DNA from: Diphasiastrum complanatum
Lineage: Eukaryota > Streptophyta > Lycopodiopsida > Lycopodiales > Lycopodiaceae
DNA length: 64,000 nucleotides
Direction of reading: 5' to 3'
Assembly: GCA_029204225.1 (NCBI GenBank)
Contig: CM055093.1
Location: 6,058,933 to 6,122,932 of the forward strand
In this document: positions 11,067-22,944 of the stretch, piece by piece
Position numbering within the stretch: the stretch's first letter is position 1
How the letters are laid out: the number at the start of each line of letters is the position of its first letter
Position numbers and translations under genes: made by a program
Notes under the pieces: generated by a model
Told to the model about the DNA's origin: nothing
Database searches by the model: none
Seen by the model: the letters and a program-made list of their open reading frames with translations, nothing else

Positions 11067-12435
11067 TTTCAGATTATGAAGGAGGAAATCAGATCTATCA
11101 ATGATTTGGTGAAGATATCAAGTCTAGAGCATGCTAGAGAGGATTCTACACCAAAATCGGACTTTCTGCTTTTGTAGATTGGATCATTTGTAGATCAAAA
11201 CACTAAATAGGTCAATATACTTGTTCAATTCTATTTTTTGAGTTCACATGCTAGATTTGGCCGATTTTTGGATCATTGGTTCAGCCTAAGTGGTGGCTTA
11301 TAGATTGCATATCAAATTTTCAGCATTTGCATGTAGATTTGAAATAGTCAATTATTTGTGATTTTGTCAAATCCCTAATTTTGATTGGATCTCTAGATAG
11401 TGAGGTTGCTGGACTTCATTTGAGTGTGTTTCAATCTTAGGAAGTGGCAAAAGTCATTAGATGGAGGATAGATCATAGGTTGATCAAGATTCCATGATTC
11501 TATGTGTTGATTTGCATCATGGTGGATACAAGGCAACAAAGGACAAAGGAGGAGGAGACATGCAAGCAAAAGTTGATCACTCACATTTATTGTTTGTTTG
11601 TTGTATTTTTCTAGAGAGTTCAGAGTTGGAAGCATGGTGGAATCATTCCATTTACATTCTATTTGATTCTTCATGTTCTAGTCACATTTTTACATGTAAA
11701 ATTGATGTAAGAAATAGTGAAGCATCCCAAGTGGACACTATTCTCTATATCAATTATGGTTATTTCTATTTTGAGCATTACATGATCATTGAAAGGAGAT
11801 CTATTCTTAGGAAGAAGATCATTCTTATGATGGATCAAAGTTCTATTGGCAAAAACTATGCTAGGAGCATTGGAAGCTAGGAAAGCGAGTTTTGAGGTAC
11901 ATCATTGGAACTCAAGATTTTGGCATATTGTATGAGGGATCATCACCTAATCTTTTTGGATTTTCAGATTTGGACTATGCTGGAGATGTAATGGATAGAA
12001 AATCCATTAGTTCTTATTGTATTTTAATAGGTGATGGAGCTATATCATGGATGTCAAAGAAACAAGCCACTATCTCATTGTCATCTAGTGAGGCCGAGTA
12101 CAAAGCTCTTACACATTGCACAAAGGAGATGGTATGGATCAAAAGGATGATCAAGGATCTTCACTTGCTGGATTTTTCAGAGAGCCCAATCATCTTTTCT
12201 GACAATCAATCAGCCCAAAGAATGGCATCCAATCCTATCTTTCATGCTAGGAGCAAGCATATTGAGATACAATATCATTTTGTGAGGGAGCGAGTCATTG
12301 CAAAGGAGGTGGAGCTTCAACATGTGTCTTCAAGGGAATGTGTGGCTGATATCTTCACCAAAGACTTGTTCATGAAGCATAGGACTTCACTTGGAGTATT
12401 ATCAAAGTCTATGCTAAAACTAGTTGAAGAGGGAG
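11067..12435 (+). pseudogene. Copia-2 internal region, deletion derivative retaining RNase H
   Basis: Only about 1.37 kb separates primer site and 3' LTR, against about 4.5 kb in a full copia. An open stretch 11494-11880 carries a degenerate protease-like FDSSCSSHI motif. 11892-12440 encodes most of an RNase H: FSDLDYAGDVMDRKS, SSSEAEYKAL, FSDNQSAQRMASNP and ARSKHIEIQYHFVRE. Gag zinc knuckle, integrase and RT are absent, so the element needs help from another copia. Its RNase H is clearly diverged from copia-1. Confidence 0.88.
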
Positions 12436-13070
12436 TGTGAAAGATTCAACTAGTTTCATCACATTTTGCAATATTTTCATATTTGGCATATTGAGGCCAA
12501 AACTTGTTTTAGACTTAGAGGTTGACTTTTCAAAGTTCATTAGTCTAAATTTCATTTGAATAAACACTTTTTGAAAGTGTGGGAAAGATAGAATGCGAGT
12601 TTGAGTAGATTCAATTTGAATAAGTTGGGTACATCGAATCTAGACCCAAAATTGGTAGGGTTAGCATTTTGGTGGGAAAGCCAAGTGGCCAAATAGGGTT
12701 TGGACCTGTTATAAAAGGATGTAACTCGTGGAGAGAGTCATCTTCTCTCTTCTCTATGTCATTTCATGCTTATACATGGTTCTCTTGGGTTCTACTATCC
12801 ATTGGTGCACTATCTTGGTGATTGTTTGCAATTCTATGTGTAGAATTATCTATATACACACATGTGAAATACAGTAGCTTGCTGGTTTTGTACGGACAGC
12901 AACAGTACATAATCATTTCATTCAAGTTTGCTCAAGTTCTATTAGTGTTTGCATCTCAAATTGTGTGTAGATGCTGATTTTTCTACATTGGTGAAATTGG
13001 TAGTGTATTTCTCTTTCTAACCAAAGATCATTCAAGTAGATTGGATCTTAAGGATCTGAAATCTTTCACA
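12436..13070 (+). repeat. Copia-2 3' LTR (635 bp)
   Basis: Matches 10415-11049 with a handful of substitutions (for example ACATCGAATC versus ACATTCAATC, TTATAAAAGG versus CTATAAAATG). GAGG occurs just before the 5' LTR (10411-10414) and just after this one (13071-13074). It is consistent with a target-site duplication in the gypsy-1 integrase region. Confidence 0.92.
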
Positions 13071-14128
13071 GAGGACACTTCTCTACAGATATTACTGTTT
13101 GCAAACTTTTGCAATCCGGTTGTTGGTGGCCTATGCTTCATAAGGACACAGAAAATTTTATTCAGACATGTGATGTCTGCCAGCGAGCACGACGACCTAC
13201 TCGACAGAATTATGAACCCTTACATCCGGTTTTATCGCAAGCACCATTTGAAAAATGGGGACTGAATTATGTTGGTCCTATTCATCCCGCTACTCAAGAA
13301 TCTCAAGCTTGCTACATTATCGTCGCAACTGATTATATGACCAAGTGGGTTGAAGCCAAAGCTGTCAAAGTAGCTGATGCGAAATCTACAGCTAAGTTTC
13401 TATATGAAAATATTATAATCAGATTTGGATGTCCGATCGAAATTGTCAGTGATCGGGGTACACACTTTGTTAACCAAACAATAAAGTGTTTACTAGAACA
13501 TTTTTTTGTTATACGCAGATTTAGTACTCCCTATTATCCCAGAGGGAATGGCCAAGCTGAATCTTCCAATAAGATTCTCTGCACCATTATGACAAAGACA
13601 GTTGAAACGAGTCGGTATGATTGGGAACATAAACTGTATGCAACATTATGGGCATTCAGAACTGCTTACAAAAATAGTACAAATCAAACACCTTTTGAAC
13701 TGATTTTTGGTCAAGATGTTGTTACGCCAATTGAATTTTTAATCCCATCTTTACGCATAGCAGCAACGGAATGATTAAGTGATGATCAGTCTTTACAACT
13801 TCGCCACGATGCGTTGCACAAATTATGTGAAACCCGATTGATGGCAGTTCATGCCTTAGCAGTAGAGAAAGCCTGTCGCAAGGCATGGCACGATCGGCGA
13901 TAGCATAAGAAAGATATGGAAGCAGGAGATCTTGCATTGATGTACAAAACCAAGCTGATCAAGGGTAAGTTGAAGTTTACTGGGGAAGGCCCGTATAAAG
14001 TGAAGAGAATCCTGAACTATGGTGCAGTAGTTCTTAAGCACTTGGATGGGAAACGATTTGATACTCCAATAAATGGCAGCCGATTACGCAAGTTTCGGCA
14101 ACCTGCTCCGCCAGTTCAGCAAGCCTGA
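13071..14128 (+). pseudogene. Gypsy-1 integrase
   Basis: Continuation of gypsy-1 pol after the copia-2 insertion. The zinc-binding end ([12 protein letters not shown]) is followed by the catalytic core: WGLNYVGPIH (first Asp replaced by Asn; gypsy-2 has [10 protein letters not shown]), SDRGTHF (second Asp) and GNGQAESSNK (Glu). A C-terminal GPY-type module, [12 protein letters not shown], lies near 13970-14000. Stops occur at 13772 (TGA in a position where gypsy-2 has Arg) and about 13902 (TAG). The missing first catalytic residue and the stops indicate a dead copy. Confidence 0.9.
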
Positions 14129-14335
14129 TCTCAATATATTTTTTCATTTTATTTGTTTTCAATTTTTTTGTTTTCAGTATTAAATTTGCTGACTTTTTTT
14201 TGGAAAAAGACAGTTGAAAAAAAATAATAATAAAGAAAGGCTGATGAGCAAAAGTCAGGAAGTCATCAGCATAAGGAAACATAAACACAATATTTTTATG
14301 GAAAATGACTTAGAAAACCACTGTTTTGGGCCGAT

Positions 14336-17057
14336 TTGGCCAATATAGTATTAGAAACCTTTGCTGAGTTCTCAGACTGTACATCCACCCTTGATTTATC
14401 TAAATTGAGATGGGCAAAGGTTTCTGACAAGAGAAAATTCAATTTTTGGGTCAGGCGAATGTTCAGTGATATGCCATTTTGGGCCAATCAGGCCATCAAG
14501 CCATACATTGACTTCACCAACGATCTGCATTGGACTAATGATGGTTACCTTCTGGAAGCCATCACTGAGCCTTCCATCCACGCTGCTGCCCAATTGTTGA
14601 ATCATTTCATGTTGGTTGGCAACCTCAAGAAAGATCGCATCACATCTCAAATCCTTCACAGGATAGTGGAGTCCCACATCAAGTTGGCCAAAGCCCCTCT
14701 TGAACCATATAACTAGTTCAAGACTGTTTCTGGTGAGCTCAAGCGAGCTATTAAAGCCAATACAAAGCAGTAGTTCGCCACTGGCTCTCTATTGTCCCTC
14801 TTAGCCGCTTCTCACTTAGAAAACAAAATCCATGGCTTCCACCTGGATTCTGTGCTTTCGGTTTGCGAAGAAGCACTAGCCGAGTCATCTCACCAGGCCT
14901 CAAGTTCTCATAGTCGTCGTCGTCCACGCAACGAGATCATAATTCCTGACTCACCTTCCGCGTCACAACGTCGTACTAGGCATACCTCGTCGGCTGCGCT
15001 TCCACCCCTTGCTGCTGTTCGCACTGAACTTCCCCTTCCCCTTGCCTCTGCTCCCATACAAGGACAGTCTGTGACCATTGGGCCTACCATTCCCATTACA
15101 GCTGCCCAGGCCACCTCACCTTCGCACACCGAAGTAACCTCACCCAACACATAGTTCCTCATGGATATGTTCGATGATTCCGACCCCCTTGGAGCCACCG
15201 AAATCTTCGAAATGCCCCAGAGCCCAGCACCCTTTGAACCCCAATCCCCTGGAAGAGGACTCATGCATATCCATGAAGCTATTGTTGGTGTCGAAGATGC
15301 CAGTCAACAACCACTCACACAAGGTAGCCCAGCCACACTTCGGGTCGACACAGCTGTCAAGTCACCAAAGCAGTTCGACGCCACGGTGCCTGAAGGGTTT
15401 GAAGACGAGGATATTTTTGAAGAAGAAGAGACTTTGGCACCTATTCCACGCCTACCACGGACAATACCATCAGGGTCTCCTGCTGCTGCCACCTCCACGA
15501 CTGTCGATTCTGGTGATGCTCTCGGGTTAGTTTCAAGCCTTGGGCAAGTGATCCAGTCTATGCTGGATCAAAAAAAGGAAATGGAACAAATGATCTCTAT
15601 TTTAGGATCCGAAAACACTCTGATCAGCCAAAAAATTGTCTAGCTGGATCGAGAGGTGAAGATAGCCAAACAACATGAAGAAAAGACTGAAAGCAAAAAG
15701 ACATTGACCCAGCAACAAGCTGATCGCTTGAAAACCTACATCAGCTCCCTACAAAATGCCATGACAACCGCACATGATCAGGTAGATAAGGCAGTGCAAG
15801 ATGCCAAGCAACAAGTGCAGCTGCTGAAGGGGCAATTACAAATGGCCAAACAAGATTGCACACGGCTTCAAGGTGAATTGGATGCGACCACCCTTGAGCA
15901 TGATGCATATCTGCAAACACAAATATCCGATCATCCGGTCACACCAACGGAGATTGCATATTTGTTCAAGAAAGTGGAAACATACAAAGTGGCCCTTCAG
16001 GGATTCCAAGGCCGCTTTGATAGGTTCAAAGGAGCAGCTTCAACCGAGTTGGCAAAGGCAAAAGAGACCATCAACACCTATGAACAAGCCATCGCTCAAG
16101 TGTTGGAAGCCGGACCACAAATCCTCGTCCCGGTCATGCCGCAATTCTCCCCTTCGTGCCAAGAAGCTATACAGATGGATACAGGGGTTGATTCGAGCAT
16201 GGACCAGGGGGGAGCTCCAGATCTAGCAGATCAACCGCCAACTATACCAGCAGTACAAGCGGGTCCATCCTCATCAAGGACAAGCCATTTATTCAGAAGG
16301 CCCATCAGCGTCGAGGACCAGATCCAGACCTTCTTAAAGCAGCATCCACATGAGTCCTCGCGTGGTGGATGGGTTCTCAAATTTAAGACTTCCGAGATCG
16401 AGGCCGGCAAAGAATTGGACAAAATACCCGCACTAGGGGAGCAGCCGACATGGAGAATCACAGTTTTTGAGAAAACTTTGGAATCAATTAGGAGTTACGT
16501 CACCAGCCCTCGCCAGTTGCAAGTAGATCCTTATTACGTGCCAATGCCATGAAGACAAAAATGGAAAGATTTGGGACTGGCTATGGATAAAATCACCATC
16601 CATACGCCCAATTGGCCAATCATCCACCAGTCTTACAGCTGGACTATTTCATTGGATTTCCACCGGGCCTTACAGACATATCAGAGAGAGTATGTCCACT
16701 CTCCGGATCCAATGGTGCGACAATCGGCAATGTTTGCAAAAGATCTAACTTTGTTGGCGTCAGTGGCAACCAAATGGGACGATTGTCTTCCTGGCATTTG
16801 ATCCAAATAAGCCGATGGCCTCAGAGCAAATCAAACATCAGCTGCTGATTGCTCGACTGTATTTTCGTGCGGCTATGATGGGAGGCTCTTGGGAATCTCG
16901 CTTCACCTCATGGACAACTTCCAAGTGGATTGCCGGAGCCCACCGTTGTTTCCTACCACATAATTTGGATTTCAATACTGCACGCCTTGACTTTATGGAG
17001 AAGGTGCAGTATCATTTAATTAAGATTCGACGCGAAGCCAATAAAAGTCCCCAATGA
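14336..17057 (+). pseudogene. Gypsy-1 accessory ORF downstream of integrase
   Basis: A long ORF between integrase and the 3' LTR, same strand as pol, not part of gag or pol. 14336-16801 stays in one frame, broken only by stops at 14714, ~14771, 15152, 15641 (all TAG) and 16550 (TGA); one frameshift near 16800 leads to the last block, ending at 17057. Layout: an N-terminal block with NDGYLLEAITEP and a KDRI-containing helix; a Pro/Ser/Thr-rich linker (about 14890-15500); a Gln/Lys/Glu-rich coiled coil (about 15540-16100); a C-terminal block with [20 protein letters not shown] and NWPII, then a Trp-rich tail. Gypsy-2 carries a homologue in the same place. No membrane segment or catalytic motif is visible. 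Function unknown. Confidence 0.8.
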
Positions 17058-17095
17058 CTGCATATTGCAGGTGTCGTGGGACCGCCACCAGTTTT

Positions 17096-17104
17096 GGTGG
17101 GGGA
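17096..17104 (+). promoter_or_regulatory. Gypsy-1 polypurine tract
   Basis: GGTGGGGGA lies three bases before the TGTTGG that starts the LTR. It is the expected plus-strand priming site and supports the LTR boundary. Confidence 0.7.
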
Positions 17105-17107
17105 TAC

Positions 17108-17869
17108 TGTTGGAGGGTTTGCGGATCCCAAGGCAACCCTAACCCTAGTTAATAATTGAGAGGGATTTGGCACCTGGCATGTGTAAGTCCAACCCAATGA
17201 TCACATAGTTATTTGATTGATTAATTAGAAAGTCAATGAAAGGACTTTAGGCCTTTTTGTGGGACTTTTAATGTCGCAGGGCCTAAATGTCAAGTTAGTG
17301 AATAAAGTTGGGTTTCCCTCCAATTTTGATAATTCTCACACTTTTGTAAATTTGAATAAAAAGAGAGGCAAGATTGGACCAATAGGACTCAGAGGCCAAG
17401 GTCCTCCTCTCTACTATAAATAGGGACCAACTCGAGTTGCTCCTCATGTTCATTTCCTCATTTCAATAAAGCAGATTGGTTCGCTTTAGAAATGGATTGA
17501 TGAATGTCCTGGCTCTTCCTCTCTTTTCCACCATTTCTCATGCTTTCTTTAGATTTTGCTAATTCTTGGATCTGATCATTATTGGGATTGCTATTTCTTA
17601 TGCTTTTTGTGAGAGAGAAAAGGTGAGAGAGAAGAGTAAGTTTCTATCATTGTTGTGGATTTAGGGTTAATGGAAGTAGGGTTAATGGATGTAGTGTTAA
17701 TGCTTAGTGTTAATGGATGTTAGTGTTAGATCTTCCATTCATGTTGAAATCTGAACTATACTATCGCTCTCATGGGAACGAACCTCCGCGTGACAACTAA
17801 CTCCATCTCTTTGATGCTAGATTGACTAGATCTTGGATTCAGGTTAGGCAAGGAAAGAAACTCACTACA
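17108..17869 (+). repeat. Gypsy-1 3' LTR (~762 bp)
   Basis: Begins TGTTGGAGGG after the polypurine tract and ends CTCACTACA where copia-3 gag sequence begins. It contains a core promoter, TATAAATA at 17415-17422, and a downstream AATAAA at about 17465 that could be the poly(A) signal. GGGTTAATGGA-type repeats occur at about 17660-17720. The partner 5' LTR is not in the window, so the right boundary is inferred from the TG...CA rule and the junction. Confidence 0.7.
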
Positions 17870-18530
17870 TTGACTTTGCCTTTCCTTTGCTTGAGAAGTT
17901 GGCCTTCTCATCACCATCATGCAACTTCAAGGATCCAATTCTTTGCTTGACATGAAGAATCCTACTCTCCTCGGCCACAAGCACACTATGGAGCTTGTCA
18001 ATGGAAGGTAGTGCATCTTAAATAGCAAAGCTTTGTACAAGATTGGAGAACTCATCTCCAAGACCATTCAAAATGTTTTGAACAAGCTCATCATCATGAA
18101 TACCCTCACTAATGATGGAAAGTTCTTTGTTGAGGGATTTTATTCTCAAGACATACTCTTGAGCACTCTCATCACTCCCTCTAATGCTTTGAAGAACTTT
18201 GTTTCTAATCATAAGCACTCTAGAGGTATTTTTGGATTCATAAATTCCTTTAAGGGAGTCCCATGCCTCCTTGGCCGAGGTACAAGATGCCACTTCCTTT
18301 AGAAGTTCATTACTAACATTCATTTTTAGGCAATGTAATGCTAGTCTAGCTCTCCTTTTGTACCTCACTAGATCTTGCCCTCCTTGAGGTTCTTTTTCCT
18401 CTCCTATGACAAGATCATACATATCTTGGAGCACAAGTAGTGACTCCATTCTTACTTTTCAAGTTGAATAATTATTAGAATTTAGCCTTTCACTAACCTC
18501 AAGAAGATAGGCTCCAATTGAACCCATTCT
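17870..18530 (-). pseudogene. Copia-3 gag fragment
   Basis: Open stretch 18018-18449 encodes a UBN2-type gag segment closely similar to copia-1: CTSAKEAWDSLKGIYESKN, QEYVLRIKSLNKELS and LNGLGDEFSNLVQSFAI. Similarity extends a little upstream toward the start codon and downstream to about 17870, where the sequence meets the gypsy-1 LTR. Protease, integrase, RT and the other LTR are missing, so this is the 5' part of a - strand copia. Confidence 0.88.
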
Positions 18531-19129
18531 ATCTAGTAACATGTACAACAAATGTACTATTCAAAGGCTCTCCCTTCACTCTTTATCAAAATTTAGCTAC
18601 AATGCTACTCTCTTGAATCTCACAAGACTCGAGAAGCAAGATCTATAGTGATCTTGAACTCGAAAAGATTTGGGAAAGTGTATTCTACACAATCTATTCA
18701 CTTAGAAACTTGGATTTGATTCTTGGAAGTGCCAATGCCTTCCAATGGTGTTTAGAATGGTTTTAGTTTCACTCTTGAACTAAAAAAACATAAGCCTCAA
18801 ACTCTCTCTCAAGGATTTGTAGGTTTAATAAGCTTCTAACACCATTTACTCATCAAATCTATAATGGAAACAATGGATTTTCATAAGCACCTCACTAGTT
18901 TCACTCTTCACAACTTGTTTGAAATATTGAAAAAACACAAAGTTTTGGTGAAAGTACAACTCCAGCAGCCTCTCACATGTGTGAGAAGTACATTTGAACT
19001 TTACACACTAATCTGAACCTCAACATTACAAGTAAACTATTAGAAAAAGTCGCCCTCCTTCAAAATGAATATGGCACCAATGCTTTCACCAAAATGAAGA
19101 TTTTTGGATCATCAACTAAGATCTTTGAC
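18531..19129 (-). other. Copia-3 untranslated leader
   Basis: Non-coding interval between gag and primer site. A palindrome TCTCACATGTGTGAGA at 18971-18986 is followed by AAGTACAT. It sits at the position equivalent to the TTCACACGTGTGAA palindrome in the copia-1 leader. Confidence 0.6.
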
Positions 19130-19144
19130 TTGGCTCCAATACCA
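19130..19144 (-). promoter_or_regulatory. Copia-3 primer-binding site
   Basis: On the - strand reads TGGTATTGGAGCCAA immediately beyond the LTR end, a Met-type tRNA primer match like those of copia-1 and copia-2. Confidence 0.75.
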
Positions 19145-19790
19145 TGTCAAATTTCAAAGTAAAGACTGAATTTGATCTACAAATGATCACAAAGAGTGAT
19201 TGGTTGCTTGGGATCTTGATCTATATCAAGACTAGCTTCCAAATTTAGCTTCTACTTGACAATCTTTGTGTTTCCAAGCAAGAACAATAAAAAATGATGA
19301 CCCATGGCTTCACACGTGTTAAGTACAGCTACTGTACGACCTGATAATAGAGAAATAGTTTATTTAACATTCACGTAGCATACATCCACAAAGAAAGTGC
19401 TTAAGAGAGTGTAAACACCAAGATTGCTTCACAAACCAATGTTTCTCATCATTAGCTCAATAATGGATCCATCATGGATCAAGTAGAAAATCATCATAAT
19501 CTCTCTCTAAGCTGCATCCAGCACGTGTGGGACAGCTCATTGTACTCATCCATATCCACTTTGGATAAGATCTATCAAATTTGCCACATCATCCATTGGT
19601 GGTTTGTGTTGACCTTCTAGATTCCTACAATCTAGGACCTAACTCCTATAATTTAGGCGATGTCATATTAGACTCAAATGAAAGCTATTCAAAATGGATC
19701 TGAATATTACAAGTGTCATTTCACACGTGTGGATCCACATAGATGTCAAATATACATCAAAAACCATGTGAAAATTGCTAAATTCTAACA
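19145..19790 (-). repeat. Copia-3 5' LTR (~646 bp)
   Basis: Defined by TGTCAAATTTC at 19145 next to the primer site and by TTCTAACA at 19790. Contains CACACGTGTT (19311), GCACGTGTGG (19521) and TCACACGTGT (19721), each near GTAC words. The partner LTR is absent, so the right end is inferred from the TG...CA rule. Confidence 0.7.
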
Positions 19791-20787
<997 letters not shown>

Positions 20788-21590
20788 CATGCGATGTTGA
20801 GATGAGATTCGGGCAAAGCCCTAGAGGGAGAGAACTTTTTTAAACATTTGTGTTTGAAATTCAATCTCCATACCTAATTTTTATGAATCCATTATGTACT
20901 TTCTACTTTTCCCACTACATTTTTATCTATTTATCCATTACCTCCACTATTTAACCACTACAAACCTTCTTGTGATTTTAATGCCTTGGTTGCTTTACGT
21001 TACACTCTACCTATTTTGTTCTCCTAGAGTAATGACTTGGTCTCATGTCAAGTCTCCTATGGATGTTATGATCACAAAGTTCAATATCCTTTTTACTTTT
21101 TAAAGATTTTGAAAGTTCTATTTTTGTTTGTGCATTCTAGAATTCATGTCACATAAAAGTCCACAATGGTCTACATCAAAGTTTTGACCCTTTCTATTTG
21201 CCTTTTACATAGCCTCTCATTGTTCATTTAAACATGAAATACATTCTCATCATAAGACATAAATATTAAAAGTCAATTGTTTTGTTGATGTGTTTCTATT
21301 ATGTTGATCATTTATAGTGTAACGCTAATATAGGGAGGCCTCCAATAAGTGACGAGTTGATTGAGACTTCCTACCTTTTGCCTCAAATTGGGAGTTCAAC
21401 TCTAATTTGTGACTCCAATCCACACAAAAATGGGGACATACAAGAGAAAAAAAATGCACTATCATAGTAAGATGATATTATATTTTTAGAAATCTTAAAA
21501 AGCATAACATGCATGCAATTATAGAAGAAAGCTTGTAGAATTTGTTTCTTCCCTCCCCTTTCCATTTGTAATCACTTTGGAGTAGCATCA

Positions 21591-21740
21591 TTACATGCTA
21601 TATGTACCCTATACATCCCAAATAGGCCACACCAAGGAACACACGACTCGAAACATCAAAGACTCAATAGGTGGTGCCTTTGTGGGCACAAGTCTTGCTC
21701 TTATCTAACTCGACCAACTACTGAAGACACCAGCTATTGA
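21591..21740 (-). repeat. tRNA-derived SINE-like repeat, copy a
   Basis: On the - strand a Pol III A-box-like TGGTCGAGTTAG is followed about 50 nt later by a B-box-like TTTCGAGTCGT. It then runs into a tail that also occurs in copies b and c (GGCC, then TGTACAT-type words). The shared order of tRNA-like head and tail in three places supports a family. It is diverged and not a functional tRNA. Confidence 0.5.
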
Positions 21741-22840
21741 GTCTTATTCTAATAGAATATGCAACACGTACATAGATTAATACCTAGAATGTAGCAAGTG
21801 GAAAGCAAGGTATGAGCCAAAGCCAAAGATGAATTGCAGTCTAGAATGAGACAAAGTAGCAACTATGTTAAAGTTGAAAATTGTCGGGCATAGGCCCTGG
21901 AGTGGAGAAACTTGCATGATTTCGATAACAAGAAACCGTATATCCATGTTAGATCCAGTTTTGGCCAAAGGACCAATGTCTATATTCGAGTTTGAACCTT
22001 GTAGCTTCCAAAGGTGCCCTCCAATCAAGCTACTTGGGAAGCCTTTTTGGACCCTCTTTGACCAACATCACAAGAATAAATTTACCATGCAAGGCAAGGG
22101 TGATATATACAATGTTTTCTAATGTTGTGGGACATAATTCACTACATGTGATAGGCATGACTTTTGACATCCCTTTCATTTTTACTTTATAGGAAGCATT
22201 GTTGGTAGCATGTAAAGAGTTTGATGCAACATATTTAACCAAAGTTTCAATTATGTCGCTCCATACTTTTGGGGATGATGTCGTATGACATACTTTTGAC
22301 TAATTTGATAACATGCACATCATTGCTAGATTTTTCTATTGTCCTCAATCAATCACAAAGAGGATAAAATGTAGAGTTTGGAATACTAAAGGGTTTAGAA
22401 GTGTAGCTTGAGTCCTTCAATGTTTGGTTATAAGCTAACAACAAGCACGACCATTAAATACTTCCATAGAAGAAACAATCCCTTATAAATGAAGCTACCT
22501 AGATTTAAAAATGCATGATAGGGGAAGAGGTGGTGCAGTGTAGTGGCAAGGTAGAGACAAATTTTGGACTTAATAATGGAAAATATATACAGTTTTGTTT
22601 TTTAATGGAAATCTTGGTCCCACTATACATATGAAATTTATAGCCTTAGTCCCCTCACAAAAAATGCAAGGTTGTCTCTCCACAGAACAACACTAGAAAT
22701 ATGTTGTGTGAGTGGACAACATTTGGAGCCTTGTGCTCTTTGATGGCTTGGCCTTACTTTATGATGTAAAGTATATGTGTTGTAAATAGTTAGGCTAGTT
22801 GAATGAGCTAAAGTTGGCAAAATAAGAGAACGACGCAAAC

Positions 22841-22944
<104 letters not shown>

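Noticed and set aside
17640-17730. Interstitial telomere array
   Set aside because: GGGTTAATGGA-like words only partly resemble TTTAGGG and sit within the gypsy-1 LTR.
1-19790. Endogenous pararetrovirus or envelope-bearing retrovirus
   Set aside because: Integrase, LTRs and tRNA primer sites are clear; no movement protein, coat domain, signal peptide or membrane span in the extra ORF.
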